This document shows, one piece after another, positions 21,291 to 32,290 of a DNA stretch of 64,000 nt. The notes below the pieces were generated by a model. It was not told where the DNA came from. It worked only from the letters and a program-made list of their open reading frames with translations, and made no database searches. The position numbers and the translations under genes are program-made. The stretch comes from Catonia carolina. Taxonomy: Eukaryota > Arthropoda > Insecta > Hemiptera > Achilidae. The stretch lies in NCBI GenBank assembly GCA_035578175.1, contig JAQMRL010000005.1, positions 55,347,722 through 55,411,721 of the forward strand, written 5' to 3'. Positions within the stretch are counted from its first letter, which is position 1. Each line of letters opens with the position of its first letter.

Positions 21291-22149
21291 CATCTTACCG
21301 GTTTCTAATGTGAGAGTCCATCCGGAATATTTCGGGTCACCGAAGATTCATGTAATTTCAGATGCTATGCCATTCAAAACTTTTTCACAACTGCATCTCC
21401 CAGGGGTTGGATAACCGAGTTTTGATTTAGTATTATATAAGATGTTCCGGAACAAAATATCGTCGCTGATGACCAGACTGTCGATTTAATTTTTTTTAAA
21501 TGCCTCACAATGAAACTGAATGGGTTATATTTTTTGTGAACTATTTTTACTGAGCGCTTCTAAAAAATAATAATATAAAAATTACAGTTTTAATTGTCTC
21601 ATAAAATCTTTTCTTTACAATTAACTGTAACGTCCGTCAATAATTGTGCGGGTTAAACTTAAAAATATTAAAATGCACTAAGTGAGAATTATTTTGAGTT
21701 ATTGTTTTATGGTTTGGTTTTAAGTACAGTAAGTGACGTCAATTGACTAATTTTATACGCATATTTATAAGCATGGCTAATTTGAGTTATACTTTTTACA
21801 GCATATAAATAATAAATTAATTAACTTTTATTGTCGCGTAAAATAATGTACATTATATTAAAATCTGAGATGTGAGCTTTTGTATCAGGGTTTGGGAAGG
21901 TTATGCTAATGGCCAGGACAAATGAAGGGGTGACCAAACATTCGCTTGGAGCAGTCAAGGGAAACTGTACAAAAATCTTGACCTTGAATAACTTGTAACC
22001 TTTAGGCGAAGTCAGAATTCTTATCCTCGTTGATTTTAAATTGTATAATTTGATAATTTCTTAAATTAAACATTCTAAACTTAAAAAAAACTGTTAATCT
22101 AATGTTTAATACTTATTGTAAATTTAGACTTTGTTCTGGGTGTAATAGA
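21291..22149. other. spacer without recognised genes
   Basis: AT-rich with short moderately GC-rich patches (21300-21430) that give no recognisable protein in six frames. Confidence 0.45.
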
Positions 22150-22400
22150 GAAGATCGTTACAGGATTACCGAGAAAAATAAAGAATTTAACATCTCCTCT
22201 ATAAACGACAAGGTATCTCCGAATAAAATGCAGTGGTTATAGCATGTGAACAAAATAAGGGAGGTTAGGATACCTATGGAGACACTGGGCTATAAGCTCG
22301 AGGGCAGGAGAGAACGAGGACGCCCGAGAAAGAGATGGGCAGATTTGAGAGTTTCGGAACAGGCAGAGATGCCTAATCCTTGAAAGGCAGCAGAAAAAGA
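22150..22400 (+). pseudogene. LINE C-terminal relic, family L2
   Basis: The plus strand reads NDKVSPNKMQWL-stop-HVNKIREVRIPMETLGY, then KLEGRRERGRPRKRWADL. W-x-x-HV plus GRRxRGRPRKRW is the standard C-terminal signature of RTE/CR1-like LINE polymerases in arthropods. One TGG/TAG-type stop interrupts it. The same family is present in minus orientation at 1080-1250. Confidence 0.65.
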
Positions 22401-23262
22401 AGAAATTGTTTTCTTCGAACTTTTTTTGTACTCCTTACCATGGATAAATCGGGAAGAAAATTGAAATTAAATATCTTCTAGAATAAATTCAATAAAATCT
22501 TATCAATACACTTGAAGTATACCTTATTTTCAGTGGGATGTAAAATTAATTTAATCTAAAGACGTATGGCTTCATTTGTGTAAGAAGTTGATAATTAAAC
22601 CCAGTCTTCTACTTAGTAAGAAGCACTTGTAAAAACATTGCGTATTTTAAGTTCAAACGTCCTTGGTCTTTGGCTTCTTAACTTTGATTCATTTATTAAC
22701 CCAGTTTCTACTATTGAAAACTCAATAGATTTAAAGTTAATGTATTATTTAAATTATTCTTGGATATATTAATTATTAATTCTTTTTATTCAGTTTGAAG
22801 TTTAACCTTTGTACGAAATAAAAAATTTGTTGCCTTAAGTTTTTTTATGTAATTTTATTTCCGAATGTTAGCGGATTGATTTGAATCAAGTTTGATTCAG
22901 TGAGTTCCTCTGATTAGATATTTCGAGGTTATGTTAATACCGTAATGTGTTATTTAATAGCGTTGTTAAACCCATAAATCTAAAGAAATTGATTTTCAAG
23001 TTATAAAAAGCTTTCTATTTGCAACGTTCGTTAATAAAAATATTAAACCAAAAGAAACGTTTATGTGGAACTTTCAATGCGTTGTGTTATGAAAACTATT
23101 TGTATATTCCTTCCATTAATTTGACTTACTACTACTTTACCTTACTGCTACAGTTAATGCTACTGTTTTCCATGTTAGTGACATTTTCGTAAGCTATTTT
23201 TGAACTGCTTATTCTGAGAATTCTTTCATCGTAGGTTTTCATCATTGGTAGGTTTTAATCAT
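22401..23262. other. AT-rich spacer
   Basis: No gene or known repeat recognised. Confidence 0.5.
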
Positions 23263-23815
23263 TGGACAACTCGCAGGAGATAAGGTGTCGTATTAAAAAT
23301 GCCAGAGGGGTTTTCAATGCAATGGGTTCAGTGTTACGGAGCCATGACCTGACCTAGGGCACCAAATTACGGCTTTTTAGATGCTATGTGTTCTCTGTTC
23401 TTCTGTATAGTGTGGTGACTTGGAACTTGAACAGGGCGACTGCACGCCGGCTTGAGGCTTTTAAACTGTGGTGATATATGAGAATATTGAGAATTTCGTG
23501 AACGCAGAAAATCACCAATGTTCAAGTTCTTTTGAGAATAAACAAGGGTCTGGAGTTGGTCAATATTGTTAAGTGCCGTAAGCTGCAGTACCTCGGGAAT
23601 ATCATGAGAAATCAAAAAAGATATAATCTACTGCAGCGCATTCCGCATGGGAAGATAGAGGGCAAGAGGAATCCTAGTAGATGAAGAATTTCCTGGCTCG
23701 CCAATTTTCCGGACCTGTTTCGGTTAGAGCTCCACGGGATTGTTCCAGATTGCGACCAATAAAGTCAAAATAGCCATTATATCAGCAACATCCAAATCGG
23801 ATAAGCACAACAAAA
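23263..23815 (+). pseudogene. LINE reverse transcriptase C-terminal relic, family L4
   Basis: A single plus-strand frame runs about 180 codons with five or so in-frame stops: RIKNARGVFNAMGSVLRSHD, LRLFRCYVFSVLLYS, RRLEAFKLW, YMRILRIS, KITNVQVLLRINKGLELVN, KCRKLQYLGNIMRNQKRY, GKIEGKRNPSR, SWLANFPDLFRLELHG. This is the classic arthropod LINE thumb and C terminus (Cyvxs.lLYxxExW ... RrLeafExWxyRRiLrIsW ... KlxYLGHimR ... GKieGkRxxGRrr). Several stops fall where the family has Trp or Arg, consistent with point decay. The catalytic core is not present upstream. Confidence 0.8.
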
Positions 23816-23864
23816 AGAGAAGGTTTTTATCCTTTCCGTCCATCCGGTATTTTGAATTTTTTCT

Positions 23865-23990
23865 TCGTGGAATCTCTTGAAGTTTTTAATGAGTAGTGTG
23901 AACTTGGTTTGGCTAATTATGTTTTGTTGTGTTTATTCCAATTTTTATATCCTTGCTGATTTCTTGAAACCGCTTATTCGACACTTTAGA
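23865..23990 (-). pseudogene. LINE C-terminal relic, family L5
   Basis: The minus strand gives FQEISKDIKIGIN, then in a second frame TKFTLLIKNFKRFHEE. This parallels WFKEVRKDIEKTGIN…TKFRQLITDFKGFHGEE of the better copy at 54.1 kb. Two frames mean at least one indel. Confidence 0.55.
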
Positions 23991-23991
23991 C

Positions 23992-24047
23992 CATAACATA
24001 CATATGCAGTGTATATGTATGTTATGTTATAACATACATATGCAGTG
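23992..24047. repeat. palindrome plus direct repeat around ATAACATACATAT
   Basis: CATAACATACATAT (from 23992) is inverted as ATATGTATGTTATG (ending near 24026) around a short GCAGTGT loop. ATAACATACATATGCAGTG is then repeated directly at 23993-24011 and 24029-24047. Confidence 0.85.
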
Positions 24048-24056
24048 ACAAATTAT

Positions 24057-24426
24057 TTTACACTATATCGGTTAGTTACAAGGCTAAAATAAATAGTTCT
24101 GTTTTTTATCCCATGGTCAGTCAATAAAATGAATGAAGCATTTAAGAACAGAAGAGGCGGAGGTGTAAAAGACACTAATCAGAGTTATCTCCTTTGAAAG
24201 TTATGAATTTCATTATACAGCCAGATCCTGTGGTGAATGAAGTGAAGGTGTCATTTGCAGAGTGGAAAATATGTACTTTTCAGAGAGCCCGGCATGCTGA
24301 CAAGCGTACTTTTTCACTCAGTGAGGAAGACAATGGTAAACCAACTCACTCCTCGTGTTACTTAGTGAAACCTCTACAGGTTCAAACCAGCTTTTGGCTG
24401 ATGACCGAAACAGCAACATTCGACAC
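24057..24426 (+). mobile_element. SINE-A copy 3
   Basis: It contains the GGCTAAAATAAATAGTTCTG block, the open frame (start at 24203 or the upstream ATG at 24194: MKVMNFIIQPDPVVNEVKVS) and the ACAGGTTCAAACCAGCTTTT end. The tail is decayed (CGAAACAGCAACATT). The 5' ~60 bases are missing. Confidence 0.8.
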
Positions 24427-24569
24427 TTAAGGTTTATTTTTTGTGTCTAAATAATTTTGTATTGTCAATCATTTATCATTCATTCTATATAGATTTTCAT
24501 AAACTTTGTTTCCATTTTCATTTGTTTACATATTCTGTTTCACGCAACCTATTTCGTCTAACTATATGG

Positions 24570-25035
24570 AAGAAGGGTGGTTTCGGCTCTGAAGGGGTTT
24601 GGGACTATTTCCGGATTTATTATCAAGCGGAAAATCTTTCTGAGGAATTTTTCTCTTTCTTTTTAAGGCCAGCATTTCCGGTCATTCTAAGGCGTTCACT
24701 CAAGTTGATATAGAGGTTTATTTATTATAGCATTACGTTTGGTCTTGGCTTGTTTCGACATTCATTTCTTCTTATGCAGATTGTATGTTCTTCGGATTGC
24801 ATATGCCAACTTTCCTAAATTGCTGTTGTTCACTTCTTATTTTCAACTGTATTATCTTTCCAAGGCACTTGAAGGTATAAAAGTTTCCAATTTTTCTGTA
24901 TTTTGTCTTTAACTGACGCAGGAATGTTTGTATTTAGTTTTCGAAGGTAAACTACAGTCATGCTTTCACTGCTTGTTCTTTTAACGTTAATTTTTTCTAC
25001 CTTCCGTCTTCAGTTCAAACATTTGTACTGTATAA
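24570..25035 (-). pseudogene. possible LINE reverse transcriptase relic
   Basis: The minus strand contains KIGNFYTFKCLGKIIQ followed by IRSEQQQFRK, which resembles the FKYLGSiI…eIxxRIxxA thumb region of LINE polymerases, but stops are frequent and the match is short. It could be chance. Confidence 0.3.
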
Positions 25036-25644
25036 TTTAAAAAAATTTACGATTATAAATTACATGCTTATTAACATTAAAACATTGTTTTCTTTTCAGG
25101 TATGCAGATCTTAACGTTTTGTTGAATTATCCATCCCTGCATTTTACAGTAAGTTTTTAATCCGCTTCTAAATTTTGTGTATAATTAATATTAAAAAAAA
25201 ATTTATTTTAGAATATTTTTTATATCCGATTCTTTTTACTATACTAATATTTTATTAATTTAATTTTACTGTAACCATTGTTTTTAAAAGTGTATATACT
25301 TGTATCAATTTGCTAATGCTGACACCTCAGTAGTGTCCATACTTCTTCTGGATAAAGTCTTTTCGGTACGGAAGTCTTCTCGGAACACCTGGTATGTATC
25401 GCGAATGCATTTGCTGCATGTTCGGATTAGCGTGTGTTTGAAATTTAAAGCAAATAGAATTACAAAAATATGTTAATGTACGGTTACATATGGTACAAAT
25501 AAAAAATATTTTAAATATTAAAATTGTTGCTAGTTATGTATTTAGTCACTAATTAAGCTATTTAGTCTAATATTCAACATTTATAGACATTACAGAATAA
25601 TATTTTACATATTATAGCTTTTTCCAAAACACTACATAGATACC
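25036..25644. other. AT-rich spacer
   Basis: No gene or known repeat recognised. Confidence 0.5.
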
Positions 25645-26042
25645 TTGTTGATGTTTAGGTCATCAGCAGAAAGGATGGTTTGAATCTCTTTCAAACCTGT
25701 ACTTAGTAAAACGAAGAGTAAAGTGGTTTACCAAACCTTCCTCACTAAGTGGGAAATTAGTATATGCTTATCAGCATGCCAGGCCCTCCAAAAAGGATCT
25801 TCTTTCCACCCTGCGAATGACACTTTCACTTCATTCACCACAGGGTCTGGCTGTATAATGAAATTCATTAATTTCACATGAGATAACTCTGAGTAGTCCC
25901 TTTTATACATCTGCATCTTCTGTTCCTAAATACTTCAGTTACAAAATTGCCTGACCATGTGATGAGGAACTATTTTTGTAGCCCTGGAACTAGCAGATCG
26001 ATTGCAAATAATTTAACACTCCACCTGCCTGTTATTGGCGAA
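25645..26042 (-). mobile_element. SINE-A copy 4, full length
   Basis: It runs from TTGTTGATGTTTAGGTCATC (tail side) to CTCCACCTGCCTGTTATTGG (5' side). The family frame has a shift in its second half. Confidence 0.8.
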
Positions 26043-27000
26043 TAGATATCTTTACTACAAAATAATAAAATAAAGTTTTCACAGAAAACTACACAAACTC
26101 AACAACTGTGCACTGCACACCCACCACATATCCCACCTTGAAGATTGAAAAGGTAATGGGTTAGAGAACTTTTGTGATTCGACTTGCGGTACAACCATTG
26201 AGTAACTTTCCAACACAAGTAAATAACACAGTTTGTAACTTCATTATGTTATGGTAAAGATACTATTCTTACAATATAACTATTTCCTACGATATATAAA
26301 TAACATTTACAGTCGATGTAGGTCTTAATGAGATTAAGTTGAATGCGAAATGAAATCAAAATTTTTTATTTTCTCTTGCCTACAGGAAGGAAAGTATTGT
26401 TTTCATGTCAATTTTTCAAAATCGAGTTTTCACCGGATATACGCATTTTCAGACTCCCTGAACCCAAAAAACTAGTTTTTAGCGATTGGTGTGTGTGTGC
26501 GTGCGCGAGCATGTGTGTGTGAACAAAATGTCTCAAGAATGGAACATCGTACGAAGTTGAAACTTGGAACTTAGGTTAGGTACCACTAGAAGACCAGACA
26601 CAATTTCATCAGAATCAGTCACCTGGAAGTAGTAGTTTATTCGTGTAATTTTTCACTTTTTAACGATTTTCTCAAAAACGACTCCTACGACTTTTCTTTG
26701 AAAATTGCCTCATTTACTACATTTTTATGTTATACAAGATAGGGTAAGCACCATGTCTGCTGAAATTCTTGGGGAGACTGTGCTCTAGTGAAAAAAATGT
26801 TTTTTTTTAAGATTGTGGCCTTAATATGCATTTTACTTCAAAAGTGTATGTAATCAAATTTATAGGAAACTAAAAACGATCTACAACAGCTAAGGCTAAG
26901 CCTTTTTCTTTGCAGAGCCTAGATTTGCGGGAAAGAGTGATTTCCATATTATTAAGCCAAACTAAGGTTGGTTTTCATTTTGCAATTCTCACTTATGTTT

Positions 27001-27173
27001 GCCAGCCGCATTGGCGTAGTTGGTAACGTGTTTGCCTCTTATCATGCGGTTTTTGGTTCGAATCCCATTCAGGCACGGCATATTTTCATAGGTTACAAAA
27101 AAAAGTCATTTCATCCTTCACCGTCTGCATTAGCAGTTATTGCAGAACGGTCGGACATTAAACCAAAAAAAAG
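27001..27173 (+). mobile_element. SINE-C copy 1 (tRNA-headed)
   Basis: GCCAGCCGCATTGGCGTAGT then TTGGTAACG (A box TGGCGTAGTTGG), B box GGTTCGAATCC, a body with ATTTCATCCTTCACCGTCTG and an A-rich tail. It is flanked by ACTTATGTTT (26991-27000) and ACTCATGTTT (27174-27183), a one-mismatch target-site duplication that defines the insertion in the HINE-like copy. Confidence 0.85.
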
Positions 27174-27244
27174 ACTCATGTTTAAAATTAGGTTATGTTT
27201 CTTGAGGTTAGTTTTTTGTTTATTTAAAATCGCATCAAAAACTT

Positions 27245-27388
27245 GATCATTATCGAATACAGTGGGTTAAGAAACTGTAATTATGGGTTTTGGCATGTAA
27301 TAATTTCCAGGCCGTAGCCAGAAATCAAACCCGGCACCTCCGCTTTGTAGGCTAGTGCGCTATCCACTGCGTCACGGAGGCGGCCATT
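27245..27388 (-). mobile_element. SINE-D tRNA-like retroposon
   Basis: The minus strand is GGCCGCCTCCGTGACGCAGT, ACTAGCCTACAAAGCGGAGG, B box GGGTTTGATTTC, then the body ATTACATGCCAAAACCCATA. Nested in HINE-like copy 7. No acceptor-stem pairing, so not a tRNA gene. Confidence 0.65.
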
Positions 27389-27498
27389 CTTCCGTTATTT
27401 TTACGTTGTTTAAAAATGTTAGGTTATATGCTTAGGTTATATTGTTAATTATAAGCATTGGCAAGATAAAGCCATGTGAATGTTCCACACCAGAACTT

Positions 27499-28130
27499 TT
27501 AAAATACGACGCAGTTTAACGAATTGTGTGTATATTATAACAGGTACGTAAAACAAATTTATATTTCAAAATATTATATTTAATACACGTCGAATTCGAA
27601 CGATAACGACTTTCATCCCAAGGGAAACTGTAGTGTCAACTCACGTTACTAATCAACGTTTTTCATGGAAAGATTTTCTTAAAAGAAAATTCTTTGAAGG
27701 AAAATGATTTTACTAAAAAGGAAAATATATATGTTCATGATTGTCTATACATTTTGAATCAATAATCAAAGGGTACATTTTCGTCTTTGCTATTTGATAA
27801 AACTTCAATAAACAACATCGAAAATTTTTTCTTTCACGGGTATCTAATGTAAAGATATCTCTATACAGACATCCAAAGCTTACTGACTGACTCAATCACT
27901 CTTCTTCTTCTTCTTCTTCTTCTTCATTTTCTTCCAATGCTTATTCACTCGTAGATGTTAGCGATCATTTCCATCATCTCCTCTCTCTTTCTTGCTGTGT
28001 GTATAAGTTCTCCCACAGTTCTCAGTTCCATTGCTTGACATTACTTAGCCACGACAATTTCTTCCGACCTATTCACCTCCTACCCACGATAATTCCTTTT
28101 ATTATCAGCTTAAGAAGTGGATATCTTGGT
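27499..28130. other. AT-rich spacer with a (CTT)n tract
   Basis: A CTT/TTC microsatellite lies at about 27899-27926. No gene recognised. Confidence 0.55.
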
Positions 28131-28169
28131 AGGTTTTTTAATTTCCTATAAATTTGGTGATACACTTTT

Positions 28170-28292
28170 TTGGTTTAACGTCCGACTGTTCTGCAATTAC
28201 TGCTCATGCAGACGGTGAAGGATGAAATGATTTTTTTGTAACGTATAAAAATATGCCGTGCCTGAATAGGATTTGAACCCAAGGCCGCAGTA
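28170..28292 (-). mobile_element. SINE-C copy 2, 5' truncated
   Basis: It contains the tail (TTTGGTTTAACGTCCGACTG), body and the B-box complement GGATTTGAACCC but stops at GGCCGCAG, losing the A box. It is flanked by TACACTTTT (28161-28169) and TACACTTTT (28293-28301), a perfect duplication within HINE-like sequence. Confidence 0.8.
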
Positions 28293-28561
28293 TACACTTT
28301 TGACGTAAAATGCATACTAAGGCAGAAATCTTAAAAAATCCATTTTTTACAGATTTTCATGAAAAACAAGAAAATAACTAATTACCGCTAAACTAAGCAT
28401 TAAATAAACAAATATTTGAAATAAAAGTTGTAGGTTTTTTAATGTTCTACAACTTTGGTTGTATACAATTTTGCCCTTAAATGCATATTAAGGCCGCGAT
28501 CTTAAAAACACATTTTTTTCCTACGAGAGCACAGCCTCGTCAAGAATTTCAGTAGACTGGC

Positions 28562-29231
28562 GGGTCTTTTTCGTTTTCTGTATGCCACTATCAAATCCAA
28601 ATTCCCTGAATGGTTACACAAGTGTTAATTTCTCCCACTCCCTGCCTTAGGCTACTGAATACACTTACTGAGACAGACACACGGACGCACGCGCACATAC
28701 GTCCTTCCCAGTCACAGTATATAGTACTAAGTTACGCATTCTGTTTTATTTCTCATTTAGATTGTTATTTTGAGTTTTTTATTTGTTTTATATTTTTTTC
28801 ATTTACAGATTACTTATAACTTATTACTAAACTTATTCTAATTATTTACATTGTATTTTACATTTAATTATATTATTACATTACTATTACGTTATATTTT
28901 TTAATTATTTACATTGGAAAGAGAAAATCTTGTGAGTGTTTTACACAGAATTTTTGAGTTGTTACATCTTCTGGGATTATGCAATAAGTCCCTTTCCTGA
29001 AGGAACTCTACAGCATCTTCCTTCATCCGAATATTATTAAGTAACTCTGCAAAATTTATAGTAAACTTACTACATAGAGTGTGTGTAATTAATTGTGAAA
29101 TGGGAGTAAAGTTGACATAACGCAGGAATATTGCTAGTCAGATTGGCGCGCTAGACGAAGGAGTGGGAGAAGAGTGCAACCCTTCAGGGAATTCGGATTC
29201 GTTAGTGGCATACAGAAAACGGAAAAGACCC
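28562..29231. mobile_element. 670-bp DNA element with ~80-bp terminal inverted repeats
   Basis: The left end GGGTCTTTTTCGTTTTCTGT then ATGCCACTA and CAAATTCCCTGAA is mirrored at the right end (complement near 29150-29231) with few mismatches for about 80 bases. The flanks read GAC-TGGC (28555-28561) and GACATGAC (29232-29239), one 8-bp target duplication GACATGGC if one deletion and one substitution are allowed. There is no transposase. An 8-bp duplication fits hAT, P or Merlin-type transposons; the terminal GGG does not decide. Its interior holds a HINE-like 3' end fragment (28895-28955). Confidence 0.75.
28890..28955 (+). mobile_element. HINE-like 3'-end fragment inside the 670-bp element
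   Basis: TTATTTACATTGGAAAGAGA followed by a decayed CTTGTGAGTGTTTTACACAGA hairpin and TTTTT. It matches the family terminus only. Confidence 0.6.
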
Positions 29232-29664
29232 GACATGACACCTACCATTTTATTATGTAGAACATAAGAAATGTAGTAAATGAGGCCATTTTTAAAAAAA
29301 AAAAAATCGTAGGAGCCGTTTTTGAGAAAATCGCAAAAAAGTGAATGAAAATTTACACTAATAAACTTCTACTTTCGGTTGACCGATTTTGATGAAAATA
29401 TTCGTGTCGGGTTCGTTAGTAGTACCTAACTGAAGCTTCAAGTTTCAACTTCAAACGATGTTCATTTCTTGAGATATTTTGTTCTCTCTCTCTCTCTCTC
29501 TCGCACACACACACACACACACACACACGCAGACCAATCGCTAAAAACATTTTTTTGGGTTAAGGGGGTGTCTTAACGTGTACATCGGGTGAAAACTCGA
29601 TTTCGAAAAATCGACATGAAAACAATACTTTCCTTTCTATATATTCACGTAGGCAAGAGAAATT

Positions 29665-30654
29665 GAAAACAGATTGTTAAAATGTATCATTATTTAAGCC
29701 GTTAAAAATGTTGGTATGTAATTTTTACCACATTTTATTTGTAATGGACTACAAGAGTAGCTTAAATTTGGGTGGGGTTATTTTTAATGCAATGAAAAAT
29801 TTTGTTTACCTAAATTGTATAGTAGTATAATGGGCTATTAAAAACATAAAAGAGCTAATAAAAATATAAAAGATTTTTATTACCATAATTTATTTGAAAT
29901 TTGATTACCTTTTGTCAAACAGTAATAAATTAATCGAATTAATTGAGCAATCGAAAAGTTTAATTAAATAAATTCTGTTTTGCGTCCATAGTTATTATGC
30001 GCCTAGATAATTATGTAGCCTACCATAATTATTTCGATATCAGTTTGCTTTAAATCTGGTTGCAGTTTGTATAAATATTCTTTCATCGTAAAGTGTTTAG
30101 TGTTAAATGACTTTTGATTATTGTTAACATATTATTTTATATTTTATAAATATTTTCACTTGTAATTGTAAGTATGTCACCACAATTGTATAAAAAAATC
30201 TCGATAAAAATTTCACCATTATTAATTGTATTTCTTTCAAGGTGGAAGTCTACTTCAAAAATTCTTTAGTGTTACTAATCACTAGATAAATGTTTTGTGC
30301 CTGAAGTGGTGATGTTCTTTCAATTAAATCCTAAATAAAAATTTCAACATTTTGTCATCGTTTCCCAAAATCTAGGTTGAAGTTTGAAGTAAAGTAGCCA
30401 CTTGTTTCAGAAATCATAATTTGGATATAATTTTGCCAATTGTAAAATTTATTTTTATAAACCAGTTGACCAAAAATTAGTCAAAATGTTTGTCTCAATT
30501 TATGTAGAATTATTCAATAACTTAAGATAAAAAATATTTTAAAAAATTCAAAAATGGTATTATACTTTAATGAAAAATATTTATATAATAGTTTTTTCAA
30601 CAGTGATATATATCACTGTCCCCTTTTAAAATATCCTTTAAAAATAGTTTTAAA
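29665..30654. other. AT-rich spacer
   Basis: Very AT-rich; no gene or known repeat recognised. Confidence 0.5.
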
Positions 30655-31052
30655 ATTGCCCATAACGGGCAGGTTAAGAGTTAACTTATTAGTTACACTC
30701 GATCTGCTAGTTTCAGGGCTACAAAAAATAATTCTGTTTATATAACGTGGTCAGCCAATTAAAATGACTGAAGCATTCAAGAACAGAAGATGTAGAGGTG
30801 TAAAATACACTAGTCAGAGTTATCTCATCTGAGAGTAATGAATTTCATTATACAGTCAGACCCTGTGGTGATTGAAGTGAAGATTTCATTAGCAGGGTGG
30901 AAAGTAGATGCTTTTCAGAGGACCTGGCATGCTGATAAGCTTTTTCTCCACTCAGTGAGAAAGGCAATTGTTAGTTACCTTGCTCCTCGTTTTACTTAGT
31001 AAAGCATCTAGAGGTACAAACCAGTCTTTCGGCTGATGCCCTTAACAACAGG
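30655..31052 (+). mobile_element. SINE-A copy 5, full length
   Basis: It runs from TTGCCCATAACGGGCAGGTT to CGGCTGATGCCCTTAACAAC. The family frame is interrupted here. Confidence 0.8.
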
Positions 31053-31129
31053 TTTAAAAATAACATATTCTTATTTTTTTATTAATTCTTTTAAGGCCTC
31101 ATTGGACCACTTTAGTTAATAGCCTGGTA

Positions 31130-31330
31130 AGCTCATTTTCTGCTTTTAATCTTCTTGTTACTCTTTTGCAGTTTTTTCGCTTCTCTCTTGTTCCGCTCAT
31201 ATTTCTTCGAGACTTCTGAATCTTCTGAGCCTTTCTGTTTCGAAAACCACTGCTTTTTTGCTACCTTTGCTTTCTGTTGTAATCTGGTTACTGGGTTTTT
31301 GATTTTCTGATAGTTTCCTGATTTAGTTTT
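31130..31330 (-). pseudogene. possible LINE ORF2 linker relic
   Basis: The minus strand is open for about 55 codons: KNPVTRLQQKAKVAKKQWFS, KQKGSEDSEVSKKYERNKRE, AKKLQKSNKK. Lys/Glu/Arg-rich linkers of this kind join endonuclease and reverse transcriptase in LINE ORF2 proteins, but no flanking domain confirms it. Confidence 0.35.
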
Positions 31331-31847
31331 TAAGTCATTAATTGTGATATTTAATTCTGTCTTGTTTTATTACAAATATTTTTTAATTTAAATTATTCTT
31401 AATTTAAAACAGCTTATTAAAACGATACCAACGATTAAAATAAATAGAGTATACTGCTATAAATTTACAAGAATTTGGTGTCAAATTGAAGATAAATCCT
31501 GTTCCAGAGATTATGTATGGTTGCAGAAATTCCTTTGTATTAAATTTTTATCTTCCAAAAAGTATCTCTAACAATAGAAAAAATTTTGATCATCAAAGAA
31601 ATAATAGAATTTTTAAGGAATTTCAAAACACGGTTTCATCTTATGAATAAATATGTTTCTAGAAGTAATTTATAAAAAAAATATTGGAAATTGGTTGAAA
31701 AGGTTAAAATTTATGATTTCTTAAATATTATAATGTATCTATCTCGTATCTTGAACGAAAAATTAAAGTTTAAAAAGTCGAAATTTTTAAGAAAGAAATT
31801 TTAAATTTTTTGTGACATTGTAATCCAGGTGGTTTTATTAATCATTC
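31331..31847. other. AT-rich spacer
   Basis: No gene or repeat recognised. Confidence 0.5.
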
Positions 31848-32290
31848 ACTGGGTTGGTCTAGAGGTAAAGTCGTCCTGCGAGTCAGGTGTTTAACAGCTG
31901 ATTTTCGAAGACGAAGGTTCCTGGTTCAAATCCTAGTAAAGCTAGTGATGTTTATAAGAATTTGAATACTAGGCAGTGGTTACCGCTGTACTTTTTTGAT
32001 GGTTTGGGTTCAATTAACCATACTCTCGTAAGAATGGTCGGCCTGAGTCTATACAAGACTACACCTCATTTACACGTCATACATATCATCCTCATTTCAT
32101 TGGGTCACGGGGTTGCTTATTGTTCTGAATCAAACAGATTGCAACTTATAGTGGAGAGATGACTTGAAAGATAGATAGGAAAGCTTGTCCTATCTATGGA
32201 CAAGCTTTCCTGTTCCCCCACTTCGTCTTACACTAGCATTCAAGTCATCTCTCCACTATACACACACATTAGGAATTTAAAAAAATTGTT
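31848..32290 (+). mobile_element. SINE-B copy 3, full length, interrupted by a MITE
   Basis: It has the A box (TGGTCTAGAGG), B box (GGTTCAAATCC) and full body, then is split near its 3' end by the palindromic element 32147-32260, after which CACACACATTAGGAATTTAAAAAAA completes it. Confidence 0.85.
32147..32260. mobile_element. palindromic MITE (~110 bp) inside SINE-B copy 3
   Basis: A perfect 22-bp inverted repeat (32147-32168 and 32239-32260; starts TATAGTGGAGAGATGACTTG) encloses a second perfect 14-bp inverted repeat (AGGAAAGCTTGTCC, 32177-32190, and 32198-32211) with a 7-base loop. It interrupts a SINE at a TA, and TA flanks both ends, consistent with a Tc1/mariner-type TA duplication. 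No coding capacity. Confidence 0.75.

Larger units (their letters stand above)
26368..27498 (+). mobile_element. HINE-like repeat, copy 7, with two nested SINEs
   Basis: The 5' end is TTTTCTCTTGCCTACAGGAAGG and it carries a short TG tract near 26488-26520. The order is interrupted at 27000 by SINE-C and near 27245-27388 by a SINE-D; it ends with GGCAAGATAAAGCCATGTGAATGTTCCACACCAGA. One of the two internal ~180-bp units is lost. Confidence 0.8.
28131..29664 (-). mobile_element. HINE-like repeat, copy 8, with nested SINE-C and a TIR element
   Basis: The left part (from TTAATTTCCTATAAATTTGG) lacks the family's 3' terminus. It is interrupted at 28170-28292 by SINE-C and at 28562-29231 by a 670-bp element, then continues through the TC/AC microsatellite (29486-29528) to the family 5' end (CACGTAGGCAAGAGAAATTG). 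Removing the insertions restores a collinear family sequence. Confidence 0.85.

Noticed and set aside
28562..29231. Classification of the 670-bp element as hAT
   Set aside because: The duplication is only approximate and the GGG ends do not match usual hAT termini; left unclassified.
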